DNA of 64,000 nucleotides from Bradyrhizobium sp. CB1650 (GTDB lineage: Bacteria; Pseudomonadota; Alphaproteobacteria; Rhizobiales; Xanthobacteraceae), in contig NZ_CP121695.1 of the NCBI RefSeq assembly GCF_029761915.1, forward strand, positions 1,054,001 through 1,118,000, given 5' to 3'. Below are positions 8,951 through 18,391 of this stretch, piece after piece. A program made the translations under genes and the position numbers. The number at the start of each line of letters is the position of its first letter. Position 1 is the first letter of the stretch. Below the pieces are notes generated by a model. The model worked only from the letters and a program-made list of their open reading frames with translations. It made no database searches and was not told the origin of the DNA.

Positions 8951-10117
8951 TTACCCAAAATACCTTGCCAAAATCCCGCGATACACCTTCGTCAGCTTCT
9001 CCAGATCCGCCACCGGCACACGCTCGTCGACCTGGTGCATGGTCTGGCCGACCAGGCCGAACTCGATCACCGGGCAATAGCTCGAGATGAAGCGCGCATC
9101 CGAGGTGCCGCCGCTGGTCGACAGCTCCGGCTTGCGCCCCGTCACCTCCTCGATCGCGGCGACCGCGAGATCGGTGAACGGGCCGGGCTTGGTCACGAAC
9201 ACGTTGGAGTTCGAGGGCTCCCAGACGACGCGGGCGCGGATGCGGTTGCCGCAGGCTTTGGCCAGCCGCGCCTCGACGAGTTCGCGCAGGCTCGCCTGCG
9301 TGTGGTTGTCGTTGTAGCGGATGTTGAACTTCGCTCGGGCTTGGCCGGGGATGACGTTGTTGGCGCTGTTGCCGACGTCGACCGAGGTGAATTCGAGATT
9401 GGAGGCCTGGAACTGCGCGCTGCCATGGTCGAGCGGCTCGTCGGAAATCGCCACGATCAGCCGTGCGATGTCCGGCACCGGATTGGACGCGCGGTGCGGA
9501 TAGGCGACGTGGCCCTGCACACCGTCGACATAGAGTGTGCCGGATTGCGAGCCGCGGCGGCCGACCTTGATGGTGTCGCCGAGCACCTCGACATTGGAGG
9601 GTTCGCCGAGCACGCAGTGATCGAACTTTTCGCCGCGCTCGGCGGCCCACTTCAACAGCTTGATCGTGCCGTTGATGGAGACGTCTTCCTCGTCGCCGGT
9701 GATCAGGAACGAGATTGAACCCTTGCCATCGGCGCGCGGCCTGCCGCCATTGGCGGCGAGATGCTCCAGCACCGCGGCGACCGAGCAGGCGATGCCGCCT
9801 TTCATGTCGACCGCGCCGCGACCGTGGAGAAAACCGTCCTTCACCTCGCCGGAGAACGCGCCGACGCTCCAGGCGCTCTCGTCGCCGGGCGGCACCACGT
9901 CGGTGTGGCCGGCAAAGGTGATGTGCGGGCCTTCGGTGCCGATCCGCGCGTAGAGATTGTCGACATCGGCGGTGCCTGCTTCCGAGAAGGTCACGCGGTG
10001 GCAGGTGAAGCCGGCTGCGGCGAGCGCCTGTTCAAGCACGCCCAGCGCACCGGCGTCGGCCGGAGTTACCGAGGGGCAGCGGATCAGATCGCGGGCAATG
10101 GAGAGAGCATCGGTCAT
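8951..10117 (-). CDS. dapE: Succinyl-diaminopimelate desuccinylase
   Basis: A 388-aa M20-family zinc hydrolase of the lysine/diaminopimelate pathway that cleaves N-succinyl-LL-DAP. Metal-binding motifs are present in order: [13 protein letters not shown] (His/Asp), [12 protein letters not shown] (bridging Asp), [13 protein letters not shown] (catalytic and ligand Glu) and the late [10 protein letters not shown]. The central dimerisation domain lies around [22 protein letters not shown]. It lies beside dapD on the same strand; the two act in the same pathway. Confidence 0.97.
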   Translation of the reverse strand: MTDALSIARDLIRCPSVTPADAGALGVLEQALAAAGFTCHRVTFSEAGTADVDNLYARIGTEGPHITFAGHTDVVPPGDESAWSVGAFSGEVKDGFLHGRGAVDMKGGIACSVAAVLEHLAANGGRPRADGKGSISFLITGDEEDVSINGTIKLLKWAAERGEKFDHCVLGEPSNVEVLGDTIKVGRRGSQSGTLYVDGVQGHVAYPHRASNPVPDIARLIVAISDEPLDHGSAQFQASNLEFTSVDVGNSANNVIPGQARAKFNIRYNDNHTQASLRELVEARLAKACGNRIRARVVWEPSNSNVFVTKPGPFTDLAVAAIEEVTGRKPELSTSGGTSDARFISSYCPVIEFGLVGQTMHQVDERVPVADLEKLTKVYRGILARYFG

Positions 10118-10254
10118 GTGCTCCGCTTAACATGCATGGAGCCGGGCGGGCTAGCGCTGGGCGGGACAATTTCGAGCCCGCTCTGCTGGTCCCAGCGGAG
10201 CCATCCTCGATGCGATGGAAGGAGGGTGGGTTCGATTGGGCCGGCGGCGCCGCA

Positions 10255-10400
10255 GGTCACCTCGCCCCGCTTGCGGGGAGAGGTCGGTCGCGAAGCGACC
10301 GGGTGAGGGGGAGCCTCCGCGAGTCCCGCTCTCAGTGTGACTGCGGAAGTAGCCCCTCACCCCGACCCTCTCCCCGCGAAGAGCGGGGAGAGGGAGGGTC
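10255..10400. repeat. Palindromic repeat of a second family (CCTCTCCCCGC type)
   Basis: Inverted arms CCCCGCTTGCGGGGAGAGG and CCCTCTCCCCGCGAAGAGCG, with an inner GGTCGCGAAGCGACCGGGTG hairpin. Differs in sequence from the ~100-bp family found in the other gaps. It lies between dapD (downstream end) and dapE (upstream end), both on the minus strand. Confidence 0.75.
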
Positions 10401-10406
10401 GAGTCC

Positions 10407-11252
10407 TCAATCCCGCAGCAATTCGTTGATGCTGGTCTTGGCGCGGGTGCGCTCGTCGACGCGCTTGACGATCACCGCGCAGGCGGTACTGGGACCGATC
10501 TGGCCGTTCTTCATCGGCTTGCCGGGCAGGGCGCCAGGTACCACCACCGAATATTCCGGGACCTCGCCGATGAAGACTTCACCGGTCTCGCGGTCGACGA
10601 TCTTGGTCGAGGCGCCCAGGAACACGCCCATCGCCAGCACCGCGCCCTTGCGCACGATCACGCCCTCGGCGACCTCCGAGCGCGCGCCGATGAAGCAGTC
10701 GTCCTCGATGATGACGGGCTCGGCCTGCAGCGGCTCGAGCACGCCGCCGATGCCGGCGCCGCCGGAGATGTGCACGCGCTTGCCGATCTGGGCGCAGGAG
10801 CCGACGGTGGCCCAGGTGTCGACCATGGTGCTCTCATCGACGTAGGCGCCGAGATTGACGAAGGAAGGCATCAGCACCACGTTCTTGGCGATGAACGCCG
10901 AGCGGCGCACCACCGCGCCGGGCACCGCGCGAAAACCGGCGTCGCGAAAGCGATTCTCGCCCCAGCCTTCGAACTTCGAGGGCACCTTGTCCCACCAGGT
11001 CGCCTTGCCCGGGCCGCCGGGAATGACGCCCATGTCGTTGAGGCGGAAGGAGAGCAGCACGGCCTTCTTCAGCCACTGATTGACCTTCCACTTGCCGTCG
11101 GCCCCGCGCTCGGCGACGCGCGCCTCGCCCTTGTCCAGAATCTCCAGCGCCTGATCCACCGCCTCGCGGACCTCGCCCCTGGTCGAGGTCGAGACGCCGT
11201 CGCGCGCGTCGAAGGCGCTGTTGATGGTGGATTCGAGGGCTTGGAGGGACAT
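10407..11252 (-). CDS. dapD: 2,3,4,5-tetrahydropyridine-2,6-dicarboxylate N-succinyltransferase
   Basis: A 281-aa succinyl-CoA-dependent acyltransferase of diaminopimelate synthesis, one step upstream of the aminotransferase that feeds DapE. An N-terminal helical domain is followed by a left-handed beta-helix of hexapeptide repeats ([27 protein letters not shown]..., [21 protein letters not shown]). The length is normal. The ATG at 11252 has an AGAGGAA element about 6 bp upstream. Confidence 0.97.
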   Translation of the reverse strand: MSLQALESTINSAFDARDGVSTSTRGEVREAVDQALEILDKGEARVAERGADGKWKVNQWLKKAVLLSFRLNDMGVIPGGPGKATWWDKVPSKFEGWGENRFRDAGFRAVPGAVVRRSAFIAKNVVLMPSFVNLGAYVDESTMVDTWATVGSCAQIGKRVHISGGAGIGGVLEPLQAEPVIIEDDCFIGARSEVAEGVIVRKGAVLAMGVFLGASTKIVDRETGEVFIGEVPEYSVVVPGALPGKPMKNGQIGPSTACAVIVKRVDERTRAKTSINELLRD

Positions 11253-11340
11253 CGGGATTTCCTCTCGGGAAGGGCAGGATTTGTGATGGATTGGGAGGCT
11301 TTTTCGGGATTTGGGGGGACGGAGTCAAGCTAGGTTCGCT

Positions 11341-11438
11341 GTCATCACCCGCGAAAGCGAGTGATCCAGTACGCCGCGGCGTCGTGATGAATCGAGATAG
11401 CAGTGATTACTGGATACCCCGCTTTCGCGGGCTATGAC
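11341..11438. repeat. Palindromic intergenic repeat, copy 7
   Basis: GTCATCACCCGCGAAAGCGA, CCAGTACGCCGCGGC, a variable centre, TACTGGATACCCCGC, then GCGGGCTATGAC. Lies upstream of dapD, between it and the end of the HAD gene. Confidence 0.8.
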
Positions 11439-11468
11439 GCCCCATCGGGGCTTTACCGCCGCTACGCC

Positions 11469-12158
11469 TCAACGTGACAGCTTCGCCAAAAACCCCGCCA
11501 GATCATCCGTGACGTGGTCGACATGGGCCGCGTCCCGGCCTTCCAGTTCCCAGTCTTCGCGCACCACCTCCTGCGTGCCGTCGGGCACCACCAGAACAGT
11601 GGTCATGCCGAGCATGTGCGGGACGGTGAGATTGCGCGCGAGGTCCTCGAACATCGCGCTGCGGGTCGGATCGACGGCATGGTCTGCGAGAAATTTCCGG
11701 TAGGTCTGCGGCGCCGGCTTGGGTTCGAACTCGGCCGCGATGATGTCGAACACGCCGTCGAAATGCGACATCAGGCCAAGCCGCGCCAGCACCGCATCGA
11801 CATGGTCGACCGAGCCGTTGGTCAGGATCAGCTTGCGCCCGGGAAGCTTCGCGATGGCTTCGCCGAGCGCCGGGTTCGGCTGCAGCGGCGAATGGTCGAT
11901 CTTGTGCACGTAAGCGAGGTAGTCGTCGGCGCGCACGCCATGCAGGGTCATCATGCCGCGCATGGTGGTGCCGAAGCGCCGGTAATAGTCCTTCTGGAGC
12001 TTTCGCGCTTCCTCGGGCGTGACGTTCAGCCAGCTGCACACGAACTCCCCGATCCGCGCATCGACCTGCTGCCACAGATTGACGTGATGCGGATAGAGGG
12101 TGTTGTCGAGGTCGAACACCCAGGTGTCGACGTGAGTGAAGGTGCGGGGGGATTTCAT
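11469..12158 (-). CDS. Pyrimidine 5'-nucleotidase (HAD superfamily)
   Basis: A 229-aa HAD phosphatase. Motif I is WVFDLDNTLYPH, with the nucleophile and acid/base aspartates; the cap region contains YYRRFGTTMRGMM, typical of the SDT1/PHM8 type; motif II is LILTNGS; the late acidic motif is AMFEDLARNLTVPH. Known relatives dephosphorylate pyrimidine nucleoside monophosphates. I start at the ATG at 12158 (MKSPRTFTHVDTW); the frame extends to 12362 only through repeat DNA. Confidence 0.9.
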   Translation of the reverse strand: MKSPRTFTHVDTWVFDLDNTLYPHHVNLWQQVDARIGEFVCSWLNVTPEEARKLQKDYYRRFGTTMRGMMTLHGVRADDYLAYVHKIDHSPLQPNPALGEAIAKLPGRKLILTNGSVDHVDAVLARLGLMSHFDGVFDIIAAEFEPKPAPQTYRKFLADHAVDPTRSAMFEDLARNLTVPHMLGMTTVLVVPDGTQEVVREDWELEGRDAAHVDHVTDDLAGFLAKLSR

Positions 12159-12212
12159 TGCGACTCTCTCCACTCGGCGTCGCGGACAAGCGAGCGGAGC
12201 GAGTGCAGATCC

Positions 12213-12314
12213 GGGACCCATAACCACAGGAAAGAGTCGTTTGCGAGCTCGCGGTTGAATCTCACCGCACAACCCAATCCTGTGGTTATGGGTCCCGGCC
12301 TTCGCCGGGACGAC
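12213..12314. repeat. Palindromic intergenic repeat, CCATAACCACAGG subtype
   Basis: Perfect 18-bp inverted arms GGGACCCATAACCACAGG (12213-12230) and CCTGTGGTTATGGGTCCC (12279-12296), followed by GGCCTTCGCCGGGACGACG. The repeat differs in sequence from the neighbouring CCAGTACGCC family but has the same size and position type. It lies between the DUF1036 gene and the nucleotidase gene. Confidence 0.8.
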
Positions 12315-12348
12315 GGTGGTGTTTGTGGCGCCATCATCCCACCAGCCA

Positions 12349-13335
12349 TCACGGCATCGCAAAGCGCAGCGTCTTGCCGCCGCTACTCATATCCACCGCA
12401 GCAAAGCCGGTCGCCGCAAAGCCGCGCGCGGGACAATCGTTCTGCTCGTTGGTTTCGAACTTGCTCTCGCGCGTGCAGAGCTGCCTGTCGCCGCCCCAGT
12501 TGAGCGCGCGGTCCTTCAGCCTGATGGTCCGGTTGTCGCCATCGACGGCCTCCGCGAAGCTGAAGATCTGCTTCGGCTGGCCGGTCACGTCGGGGTGCAG
12601 GCATTTGCTGGGATCGATGCGATACCAGCCGCGGCTCGTCACGGACTTGCCGTCGTCGGTGGCGACCGCCGCCATCACCTTGTGTGGCGTGTCGTTGCAC
12701 CAGGTCAGACCGCTGGCCGAGGGCGTCTGCACCGCATCCACCATGGTCTTGAAGAGATTCGGCGATGACACGATGTCAGACGAAAGCCCGCGGCTCTTCA
12801 GGAATGCGGCAAGCGCCCCTTGCGTCTTCGGCCCGTCGACGCCGTCGATGGGAGCAGCGTCATAGCCTGCGATCACCAGCAGCCGCTGGATGCCGGCAAG
12901 CCGTGCCTGCTCGTCGTCATATTCCGAATCCTCGGCGAGATAGGCAATGAGGTTGCCGTCATCGCCCTGCGTCGGCGTCACTTGGGTGAAGGCGGCCTGG
13001 GTCTGGCCGCTCCGGCATTGCCGCGCGGCGGCGATGACGAAATTGTCCTGCGTCACGCAGAGCATGTCACGGCCGTTCTGCGGGATGGGCGAGGCGCCGT
13101 AAACTCCAAGCGCGCGGGCGTTGAGCAGGATACGGTCGGCGGTCAGCGTGCCCTGCACCACGACGCGACAGGTGGCGGGATCGATCCGGAACCAGCCCCG
13201 TGTCGCGGTCGCGGCCTTGTCGTCGATGCCGATCGCGGCCTCCACGACATAGGACATGCGATTGCAGATCTTGAGGTCGGCGAAGGCCGGTGCGGAGGAG
13301 AAGAAGAACGAGACGACTGCGGCCGGCAGCGTCAT
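12349..13335 (-). CDS. DUF1036 domain protein with internal peptidoglycan-binding-like region
   Basis: A 328-aa exported protein in three parts: DUF1036 (LKICNRMSYVVEAAIG ... about residues 20-130), a short PG_binding_1-like segment (IQRLLVIAGYDAAPIDGVDG), and a second DUF1036 (WCNDTPHKVMAAVATDD ... to the end). Each DUF1036 copy has a matching RGW(F/Y)RIDP motif. The hydrophobic signal ends AFA-DLK. The start is uncertain: ATG 13335 leaves the signal peptide without a basic N-region, while the Arg-rich residues just upstream (HRRPATTRFL) run directly into a palindromic repeat. The true start may be a non-ATG codon there. Confidence 0.8.
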   Translation of the reverse strand: MTLPAAVVSFFFSSAPAFADLKICNRMSYVVEAAIGIDDKAATATRGWFRIDPATCRVVVQGTLTADRILLNARALGVYGASPIPQNGRDMLCVTQDNFVIAAARQCRSGQTQAAFTQVTPTQGDDGNLIAYLAEDSEYDDEQARLAGIQRLLVIAGYDAAPIDGVDGPKTQGALAAFLKSRGLSSDIVSSPNLFKTMVDAVQTPSASGLTWCNDTPHKVMAAVATDDGKSVTSRGWYRIDPSKCLHPDVTGQPKQIFSFAEAVDGDNRTIRLKDRALNWGGDRQLCTRESKFETNEQNDCPARGFAATGFAAVDMSSGGKTLRFAMP

Positions 13336-13382
13336 CAGGAAGCGGGTGGTGGCGGGGCGGCGGTGCGGCCTCGCTCTCGACT

Positions 13383-13469
13383 CGTCATGGCCGGGCTTAA
13401 CCCGGCCATCCACGTACGGCCGCGCGTGCGGAGAGGCGTGGATGCCCGGGTCAAGCCCGGGCATGACGA
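13383..13469. repeat. Palindromic intergenic repeat, copy 8 (same subtype as 6851-6937)
   Basis: CGTCATGGCCGGGCTTAACC ... CATCCACG ... CGTGGATGCCCGGG ... CCCGGGCATGACG. The arms match the def-fmt repeat almost base for base. It abuts the DUF1036 gene start and argB stop and creates a false N-terminal extension of the DUF1036 frame. Confidence 0.8.
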
Positions 13470-13496
13470 CCTTTTTCCGCTGCTCGCTCTCTTCCA

Positions 13497-14384
13497 TCAC
13501 TTGTGGATCAGCGTACCCGTGCCCTGATTGGTGAAGAGCTCGAGCAGCACCGCGTGCTGCATCTTGCCGTCGATGATGACGACGCCCTGTACGCCCTGTT
13601 CGAGCGCATAGATGCAGGTCTCGACCTTCGGGATCATGCCGCCGGAGATGGTGCCGTCGGCGATCAGTTTTCGGGCGTCCTTGACCGAGAGCTGCGGGAT
13701 CAGCTTCTTGGACTTGTCGAGCACGCCCGGCACGTCGGTGAGCAGCAAGAGGCGCTTTGCCTTGAGCGCGCCCGCCACCGCGCCCGCAAAGGTGTCTGCG
13801 TTGACGTTGAAGGTCTGGCCTTCCTTCGAGGTCGCGAGCGGAGCCAGCACCGGGATCAGCTCGTAGCCGATGAGTTGGTTGAGCAGCGTGAGGTCCACCT
13901 TCTCCGGCTCGCCGACGAAGCCGAGATCGACCACCTTTTCGATGTTGGAGCCGGGATCGATCATGGTGCGCGTCGCCTTGGTCGCGCGGACCATGTTGCC
14001 GTCCTTGCCGCAGAGGCCGACGGCCTTGCCGCCGGCTTCGTTGATGTAGCCGACGAGCTGCTTGTTGATGGAGCCGGCCAGCACCATCTCGACGATCTCG
14101 ATGGTCGCGGCGTCGGTGATGCGCAGGCCGGCGGCGAACTCCGACTGGATGCCGAGGCGCTTCAGCATGGTCGCGATCTGCGGCCCGCCGCCATGCACCA
14201 CCACCGGATTGATCGCGGTCTGCTCGAGCAGCACGATGTCGCGGGCAAAGTTCTTCGCGGTCTCCTCGTCGCCCATGGCATGGCCGCCATATTTGATGAC
14301 GATGGTCTCTTCGTCATACTGCTGCATGTGCGGCAGCGCTTCGGACAGGATGCGGGCCTGGTCGAGCGGGGAGATGTCGGTCAT
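13497..14384 (-). CDS. argB: Acetylglutamate kinase
   Basis: A 295-aa amino-acid kinase catalysing the second step of arginine synthesis (N-acetylglutamate phosphorylation). Motifs: [12 protein letters not shown] (Lys/Gly phosphate site), [18 protein letters not shown] (acetylglutamate binding), [12 protein letters not shown], and [15 protein letters not shown] (catalytic Lys). An N-terminal helix of about 20 residues ([17 protein letters not shown]) is of the kind seen in arginine-inhibited hexameric enzymes. It lies downstream of engB, as in other Rhizobiales. Confidence 0.97.
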   Translation of the reverse strand: MTDISPLDQARILSEALPHMQQYDEETIVIKYGGHAMGDEETAKNFARDIVLLEQTAINPVVVHGGGPQIATMLKRLGIQSEFAAGLRITDAATIEIVEMVLAGSINKQLVGYINEAGGKAVGLCGKDGNMVRATKATRTMIDPGSNIEKVVDLGFVGEPEKVDLTLLNQLIGYELIPVLAPLATSKEGQTFNVNADTFAGAVAGALKAKRLLLLTDVPGVLDKSKKLIPQLSVKDARKLIADGTISGGMIPKVETCIYALEQGVQGVVIIDGKMQHAVLLELFTNQGTGTLIHK

Positions 14385-14487
14385 GGGCGGATCTCGCTGG
14401 CGGGACTGTCGGGCCGCGTTCTATCCGATTGGCGGGGCTGGCGCAAAGAGCGTGTTCTTACCCTCCAGGGGAGGGTAAGATGGAGCG

Positions 14488-14853
14488 TTACTTGCCCGGC
14501 CACACCGCGGCCACGCTCACCGCCAGCCAGCTCGCGATCATCAGCGTTCCGCCCGTCGGCGCGGCATAGGGAAACAGCGAATGGCCCGCGTATTGGCGCA
14601 AGCTCAGGTCGCCCGCGAACAGCGTCGCCGCAATCACGAAGCCGAATGCCGCAGCAAGGCCAATTCCGCCATGTAGAAGTCCGCGCACGAGCAATGCGAC
14701 CACCGCCAAAATGGCAGTTGCATGAAACAGCAGCATGGCACTTGCGCTGGCGAGCCGGCTCGCCTCGGCGCCGTGGGCGGAGGCGGCCGCCAGCGCGACG
14801 CCGGCGGCGCCCATCAGACCGGCAAGCCCGATCAGCGGGCGGAACGCCGGCAT
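14488..14853 (-). CDS. DUF423 family small membrane protein
   Basis: A 121-aa protein with four hydrophobic segments and the DUF423 signature: an N-terminal GLAGLMGAAGVALAAASAHG and a late SLRQYAGHSLFPYAAPTGGTLMIASW. Function unknown; the family (YgdD-like) is widespread. Its ATG overlaps the engB TGA by one base (TGATG), so translation is probably coupled to engB. Confidence 0.88.
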   Translation of the reverse strand: MPAFRPLIGLAGLMGAAGVALAAASAHGAEASRLASASAMLLFHATAILAVVALLVRGLLHGGIGLAAAFGFVIAATLFAGDLSLRQYAGHSLFPYAAPTGGTLMIASWLAVSVAAVWPGK

Positions 14854-15518
14854 CACGAGCCTCGCTCTTCCAGGAGCCGCGCCATCGCAGCGCGCAGCTC
14901 CGCCATGCCCGCCGAGTTGCGCGAGGAGGTGGCGAGCACGTTTGGGAAGGCGGCCGGGTGCTTGGTCAACGCGGCTTCGGTCTCGGCGATGCGCGATTGT
15001 AGTTCGGAGGCCTTCACCTGGTCGGCCTTGGTCAGCACGATCTGATAGCTGACGGCCGAGCGGTCGAGCGTCTTCAGGATCTCGAGATCGACGTCCTTGA
15101 GCCCGTGCCGTGCATCGATCAGCACATAGACCCGTGCCAGCGAGGCGCGTCCCAGCAGGAATTTGTGGATCAGGTCGGTCCAGGACGCGACCTGCGTCTT
15201 GGGCGCCTTGGCGTAGCCGTAGCCGGGCATGTCGACCAGCCGCAGGTCGGATTTTCCCGGGACTTCGAAGAAGATCAGCTCCTGCGTCCGGCCCGGCGTA
15301 TGCGAGGTGCGCGCGAGGTTGTTGCGGCCGGTCAGCGCGTTGATCAGGCTCGACTTGCCGACGTTGGAGCGACCGGCAAAGGCGATCTCCAGCCCCGCCA
15401 TCGGCGGCAGCGTCGCAATCGATGGCGAGGCCCAGATGAACTGCCAGTCGCGGGCGAACAGCTTTCGCCCGGCTTCGGTCAGCTTCGCATCTTTGTCGTC
15501 GTTCATGCGAAGGCTCAC
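14853..15518 (-). CDS. engB: Ribosome biogenesis GTP-binding protein EngB (YihA/YsxC)
   Basis: A 221-aa GTPase needed for 50S subunit assembly. G1 is [11 protein letters not shown]2 the TSHTPGRTQ loop, G3 [12 protein letters not shown]4 LTKADQ and G5 ATSSRNSAG. The open frame begins at a GTG (15518); an ATG four codons in (15506, MNDDKD) is an equally likely start. It lies between yidC and the DUF423 gene in the conserved rpmH-rnpA-yidC-engB-argB order. Confidence 0.95.
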   Translation of the reverse strand: MSLRMNDDKDAKLTEAGRKLFARDWQFIWASPSIATLPPMAGLEIAFAGRSNVGKSSLINALTGRNNLARTSHTPGRTQELIFFEVPGKSDLRLVDMPGYGYAKAPKTQVASWTDLIHKFLLGRASLARVYVLIDARHGLKDVDLEILKTLDRSAVSYQIVLTKADQVKASELQSRIAETEAALTKHPAAFPNVLATSSRNSAGMAELRAAMARLLEERGS

Positions 15519-15528
15519 TGTTTCCCCG

Positions 15529-15614
15529 CGTCATTGCGAGCGAAGCGAAGCAATCCAGACTTTCTCCGCGGAAATGGCCTGGATTGCTTCGTCGCTTCGC
15601 TCCTCGCAATGACG
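15529..15614. repeat. Palindromic repeat, CATTGCGAGCGAAGCGAAGCA type
   Basis: An almost perfect inverted repeat: CGTCATTGCGAGCGAAGCG plus AAGCAATCCAG on the left, and CTGGATTGCTTCG plus TCGCTTCGCTCCTCGCAATGACGG on the right. It fills the gap between yidC and engB and would fold into a long stem in mRNA of the minus-strand operon. It is a different sequence family from the CCAGTACGCC repeats. Confidence 0.8.
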
Positions 15615-15615
15615 G

Positions 15616-17472
15616 TTACGTCGCCTTCCTCGCGAACGTCGCCTTGAGATTGTCGAACAGCTCCACCTTCACGCCGTTGCGGCGCATGATGAAGCTCTGC
15701 TGGATCACCGAGAGCAGGTTGTTCCAGGCCCAGTAGATCACGAGGCCCGCCGGGAAGCCCGCCAGCATGAAGGTGAAGATCAGCGGCATCCAGTTGAAGA
15801 TGATCTGCTGCGTCGGATCCGGCGGCGTCGGATTCAGCTTCATCTGGAACCACATCGTGATGCCCATGATGATCGGCCAGATGCCGAGCGCGAGATAGTG
15901 GCCGAACACCGGGATCGTGGTCGGATCGAACGGGATCAGCCCGAACAGGGTGAACAGGTTGGTCGGATCGGGCGCCGAGAGATCCTTGATCCAGCCGTAG
16001 AACGGCGCGTGCCGCATCTCGATGGTGACGAACAGCACCTTGTAGAGCGAGAAGAACACGGGAATCTGGATCACGACGGGAAGACAGCCGGCGACCGGGT
16101 TGATCTTCTCCTTGCGGTAGATCTCCATCATCTCCTGCTGCTGCTTCACCTTGTCGTCGGGGAAGCGCTCCTTGAGCGCCTGAAGCTGCGGCTGGATCGA
16201 CTTCATCTTCGCCATCGAGGCGTAGGACTTGTTCGCCAGCGGGAAGAACAGCAGCTTCACGATCACGGTGACGAGCAGGATCGAGATGCCGAAATTGCCG
16301 AAGAAGCGATAGAAGAAGTCGAGGCCGAGGAACATCGGCTTGGTGATGAAGTAGAACCAGCCCCAGTCGATCAAGAGATCGAAATGGTTGAGGCCGAGCT
16401 GCTTGTTGTAGCCGCCGAGGCCCGCGAGCGGGAAGTTGATGCCGACCACGCCGGCTTCCTTGGCGCCCGCGAACAGCCGCGCATTCGCCGTCGCCGTGCC
16501 GCCGATCGCAACGGTGACGGGATCGAGCAGATAGTCGGTCTGGTAGGTGTGCATGTTGCCGGTGGGGTTCGACGAGAACCGCGCCTGAAGCTGGGCACTG
16601 GTGTCGGGCAACAGCGCCGAGGCCCAGTATTTGTCGGTCATGCCGAGCCAGCCATTGGTGGCCTTGAAATTCACCTGCTTGGCTTCGTCGATCTTCTTGT
16701 AGGCATATTCCTGCAGGCCGTGCTCGCCGAGATAGCCGATCAGGCCTTCATGCAGGATGTAGTAGCCCGAGACCTGCGGCGTGCCGTGGCGCGAGATCAG
16801 CGCGAACGGATAGAGCGTAACCGGCGCGTTGCCGACATTGCTCACCTCGTCCTTGACCGTGAAGAGATAGTGGTCGTCGACCGAGATGGTGCGGCGGAAG
16901 GTGAGGCCCTCGCCATTGTCCCATTTCAGCACCACCGGCGTCGACGGCGTCAGGCTGCCGCTGCCGTCCTGCTGCCAGACGGTCTGGGCGTCCGGCAGCT
17001 TGGCCGACACGCCCGTCGCCGGCACCCAGCCGAACTCGGCGTAATAGGGCTCGGCCGTGCCGGAGGGCGAATACAGGATGATCGGCGGCGATTTCGGGTC
17101 GACCGTCTCGCGGTACTGCACCAGCGCGAGGTCGTCGATGCGGCCGCCCTTCAGCGAGATCGAGCCGGCGAGGCGAGGCGTATCGATCTTGACGCGCGGG
17201 GAGGCGGCAATCGCGGTGGCGCGGTTGACGACCGGTTGGGCCTGCTGGTTCGCGGCGGGCGCCGTTGACGGCTGCGGCGCGTTGCTGGACTGCGGCGTGG
17301 CGCCCGGCGTCGGAGAGGCCGTCGGCTGCGGCGCGTTCTTCTGGAGCTCGGCCTGCACCTGTTGCTGGGCGCGCTGCTTCTCCATCTGCGGCATGTTGTA
17401 GAAATATTGCCAGGCGATCAGCACCAGCCCGGACAGAATGACGGCGAGAATGGTATTGCGGTTGTCGGTCAT
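15616..17472 (-). CDS. yidC: Membrane protein insertase YidC
   Basis: A 618-aa Gram-negative-type YidC that inserts and folds inner-membrane proteins with or without SecYEG. An N-terminal signal anchor (NTILAVILSGLVLIAWQYFY) is followed by a Pro/Ala/Gln-rich linker, the large periplasmic beta-domain (about 90-380), and the conserved core of five membrane segments from FGNFGISILLVTVIVKLLFFPL, with INPVAGCLPVVIQIPVFFSLYKVL. It lies 16 bp downstream of rnpA. Confidence 0.97.
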   Translation of the reverse strand: MTDNRNTILAVILSGLVLIAWQYFYNMPQMEKQRAQQQVQAELQKNAPQPTASPTPGATPQSSNAPQPSTAPAANQQAQPVVNRATAIAASPRVKIDTPRLAGSISLKGGRIDDLALVQYRETVDPKSPPIILYSPSGTAEPYYAEFGWVPATGVSAKLPDAQTVWQQDGSGSLTPSTPVVLKWDNGEGLTFRRTISVDDHYLFTVKDEVSNVGNAPVTLYPFALISRHGTPQVSGYYILHEGLIGYLGEHGLQEYAYKKIDEAKQVNFKATNGWLGMTDKYWASALLPDTSAQLQARFSSNPTGNMHTYQTDYLLDPVTVAIGGTATANARLFAGAKEAGVVGINFPLAGLGGYNKQLGLNHFDLLIDWGWFYFITKPMFLGLDFFYRFFGNFGISILLVTVIVKLLFFPLANKSYASMAKMKSIQPQLQALKERFPDDKVKQQQEMMEIYRKEKINPVAGCLPVVIQIPVFFSLYKVLFVTIEMRHAPFYGWIKDLSAPDPTNLFTLFGLIPFDPTTIPVFGHYLALGIWPIIMGITMWFQMKLNPTPPDPTQQIIFNWMPLIFTFMLAGFPAGLVIYWAWNNLLSVIQQSFIMRRNGVKVELFDNLKATFARKAT

Positions 17473-17488
17473 CTCTTGGGTCTCGTCA

Positions 17489-17899
17489 TCAATCCGGTTT
17501 GCGGCTGGTCGTGGGGGACGGGCCGGGCTTCGGACCGCGTCCCTTGTCGTGTCCCTTGCCAGGTCCCTTGGGCGCCTGTCGCGCGGGCTTCCTGAACGCG
17601 GCGCGGAGGTCGTCGAGCATCGTCGCGAAGTCGCGCGTGAGCGCCTCCCTTCGGCCGACTAGCACATAATCATGATGGGGGAGCATCGACACCGGATCGA
17701 GCCGCTTCACCAATTCGCGAAGCCTGCGCCTGATACGATTGCGCTCGGTGGCGGTGCCGTTCTTCTTGGTAACGGTAAAGCCGACCCGGATCGGGCCGCT
17801 GTCATCACGGCGACGGCTTTGCAGGACGAACGCGCTGGCGTTTACCCGCGCGCTATTGGCAACGGCGAGGAAATCCGCCCGCTGCCTCAGCCGTTCCAT
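17489..17899 (-). CDS. rnpA: Ribonuclease P protein component
   Basis: A 136-aa basic protein subunit of RNase P, which processes tRNA 5' ends. The hallmark is TKKNGTATERNRIRRRLRE, the RNR motif, following RVGFTVTKK. A Gly/Lys/Pro-rich C-terminal tail of about 25 residues extends beyond the usual fold. It starts 24 bp after the rpmH stop in the universal rpmH-rnpA arrangement. Confidence 0.96.
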   Translation of the reverse strand: MERLRQRADFLAVANSARVNASAFVLQSRRRDDSGPIRVGFTVTKKNGTATERNRIRRRLRELVKRLDPVSMLPHHDYVLVGRREALTRDFATMLDDLRAAFRKPARQAPKGPGKGHDKGRGPKPGPSPTTSRKPD

Positions 17900-17923
17900 G
17901 ATGAAATCCCAAAAGGGGCCGGC

Positions 17924-18058
17924 TCAGGCGCTCAGACGCTTGCGGCCACGGGCGCGACGGGCGGCGAGCACCTTGCGGCCGCCGGCGGTGGCGAGACGGG
18001 CACGGAAGCCGTGACGGCGCTTGCGCACCAGTTTGCTGGGTTGATAAGTCCGCTTCAC
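17924..18058 (-). CDS. rpmH: 50S ribosomal protein L34
   Basis: A 44-aa ribosomal protein, starting at a [23 protein letters not shown], then a Gly/Arg/Lys-rich tail. Sequence and length are canonical for L34. The in-frame reading upstream of 18058 is not conserved. It is the first gene of the rpmH-rnpA-yidC transcript. Confidence 0.97.
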   Translation of the reverse strand: MKRTYQPSKLVRKRRHGFRARLATAGGRKVLAARRARGRKRLSA

Positions 18059-18391
18059 GGGTTGTTCTCCGCTGACCGGGCAATTTGCCTGTAGAATTGA
18101 TGGTAAAGTCCGGAAGATGCGGCCCAAAACGGGCCCTTTTCGGCCCCAAGAGAGCCGCTCCCGGTCAAGCCGGGTCAACGCGGACAATTGGCGCGGCTTA
18201 TATGCGAGCGCCCCCTTTTCGTCAACGTCGCAGGAAGGCGCAGATCGGGCGAATATCACTGTTTCGGCGGTGTTTTTAACCGATGAGGTGGCGACTCGCC
18301 GCTTCCGGCCTTACATCCGACCTTGGGAGATTAGCGATCCGTAATTTGACCGGGGCTGGTAGCGGGCCGCATTCTTCCACCCGCAAAGGCA
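18059..18391. other. Intergenic region upstream of rpmH and the histidine kinase
   Basis: 333 bp between divergent genes. It must hold the promoter of the rpmH operon and that of the kinase. A short hairpin CCCGGTCAAGCCGGG lies near 18160. No gene or clear promoter boxes could be assigned by eye. Confidence 0.5.

Noticed and set aside
12159..12362. Longer start for the nucleotidase
   Set aside because: The extra residues derive from the palindromic repeat at 12213-12314; HAD motif I is correctly placed from Met 12158.
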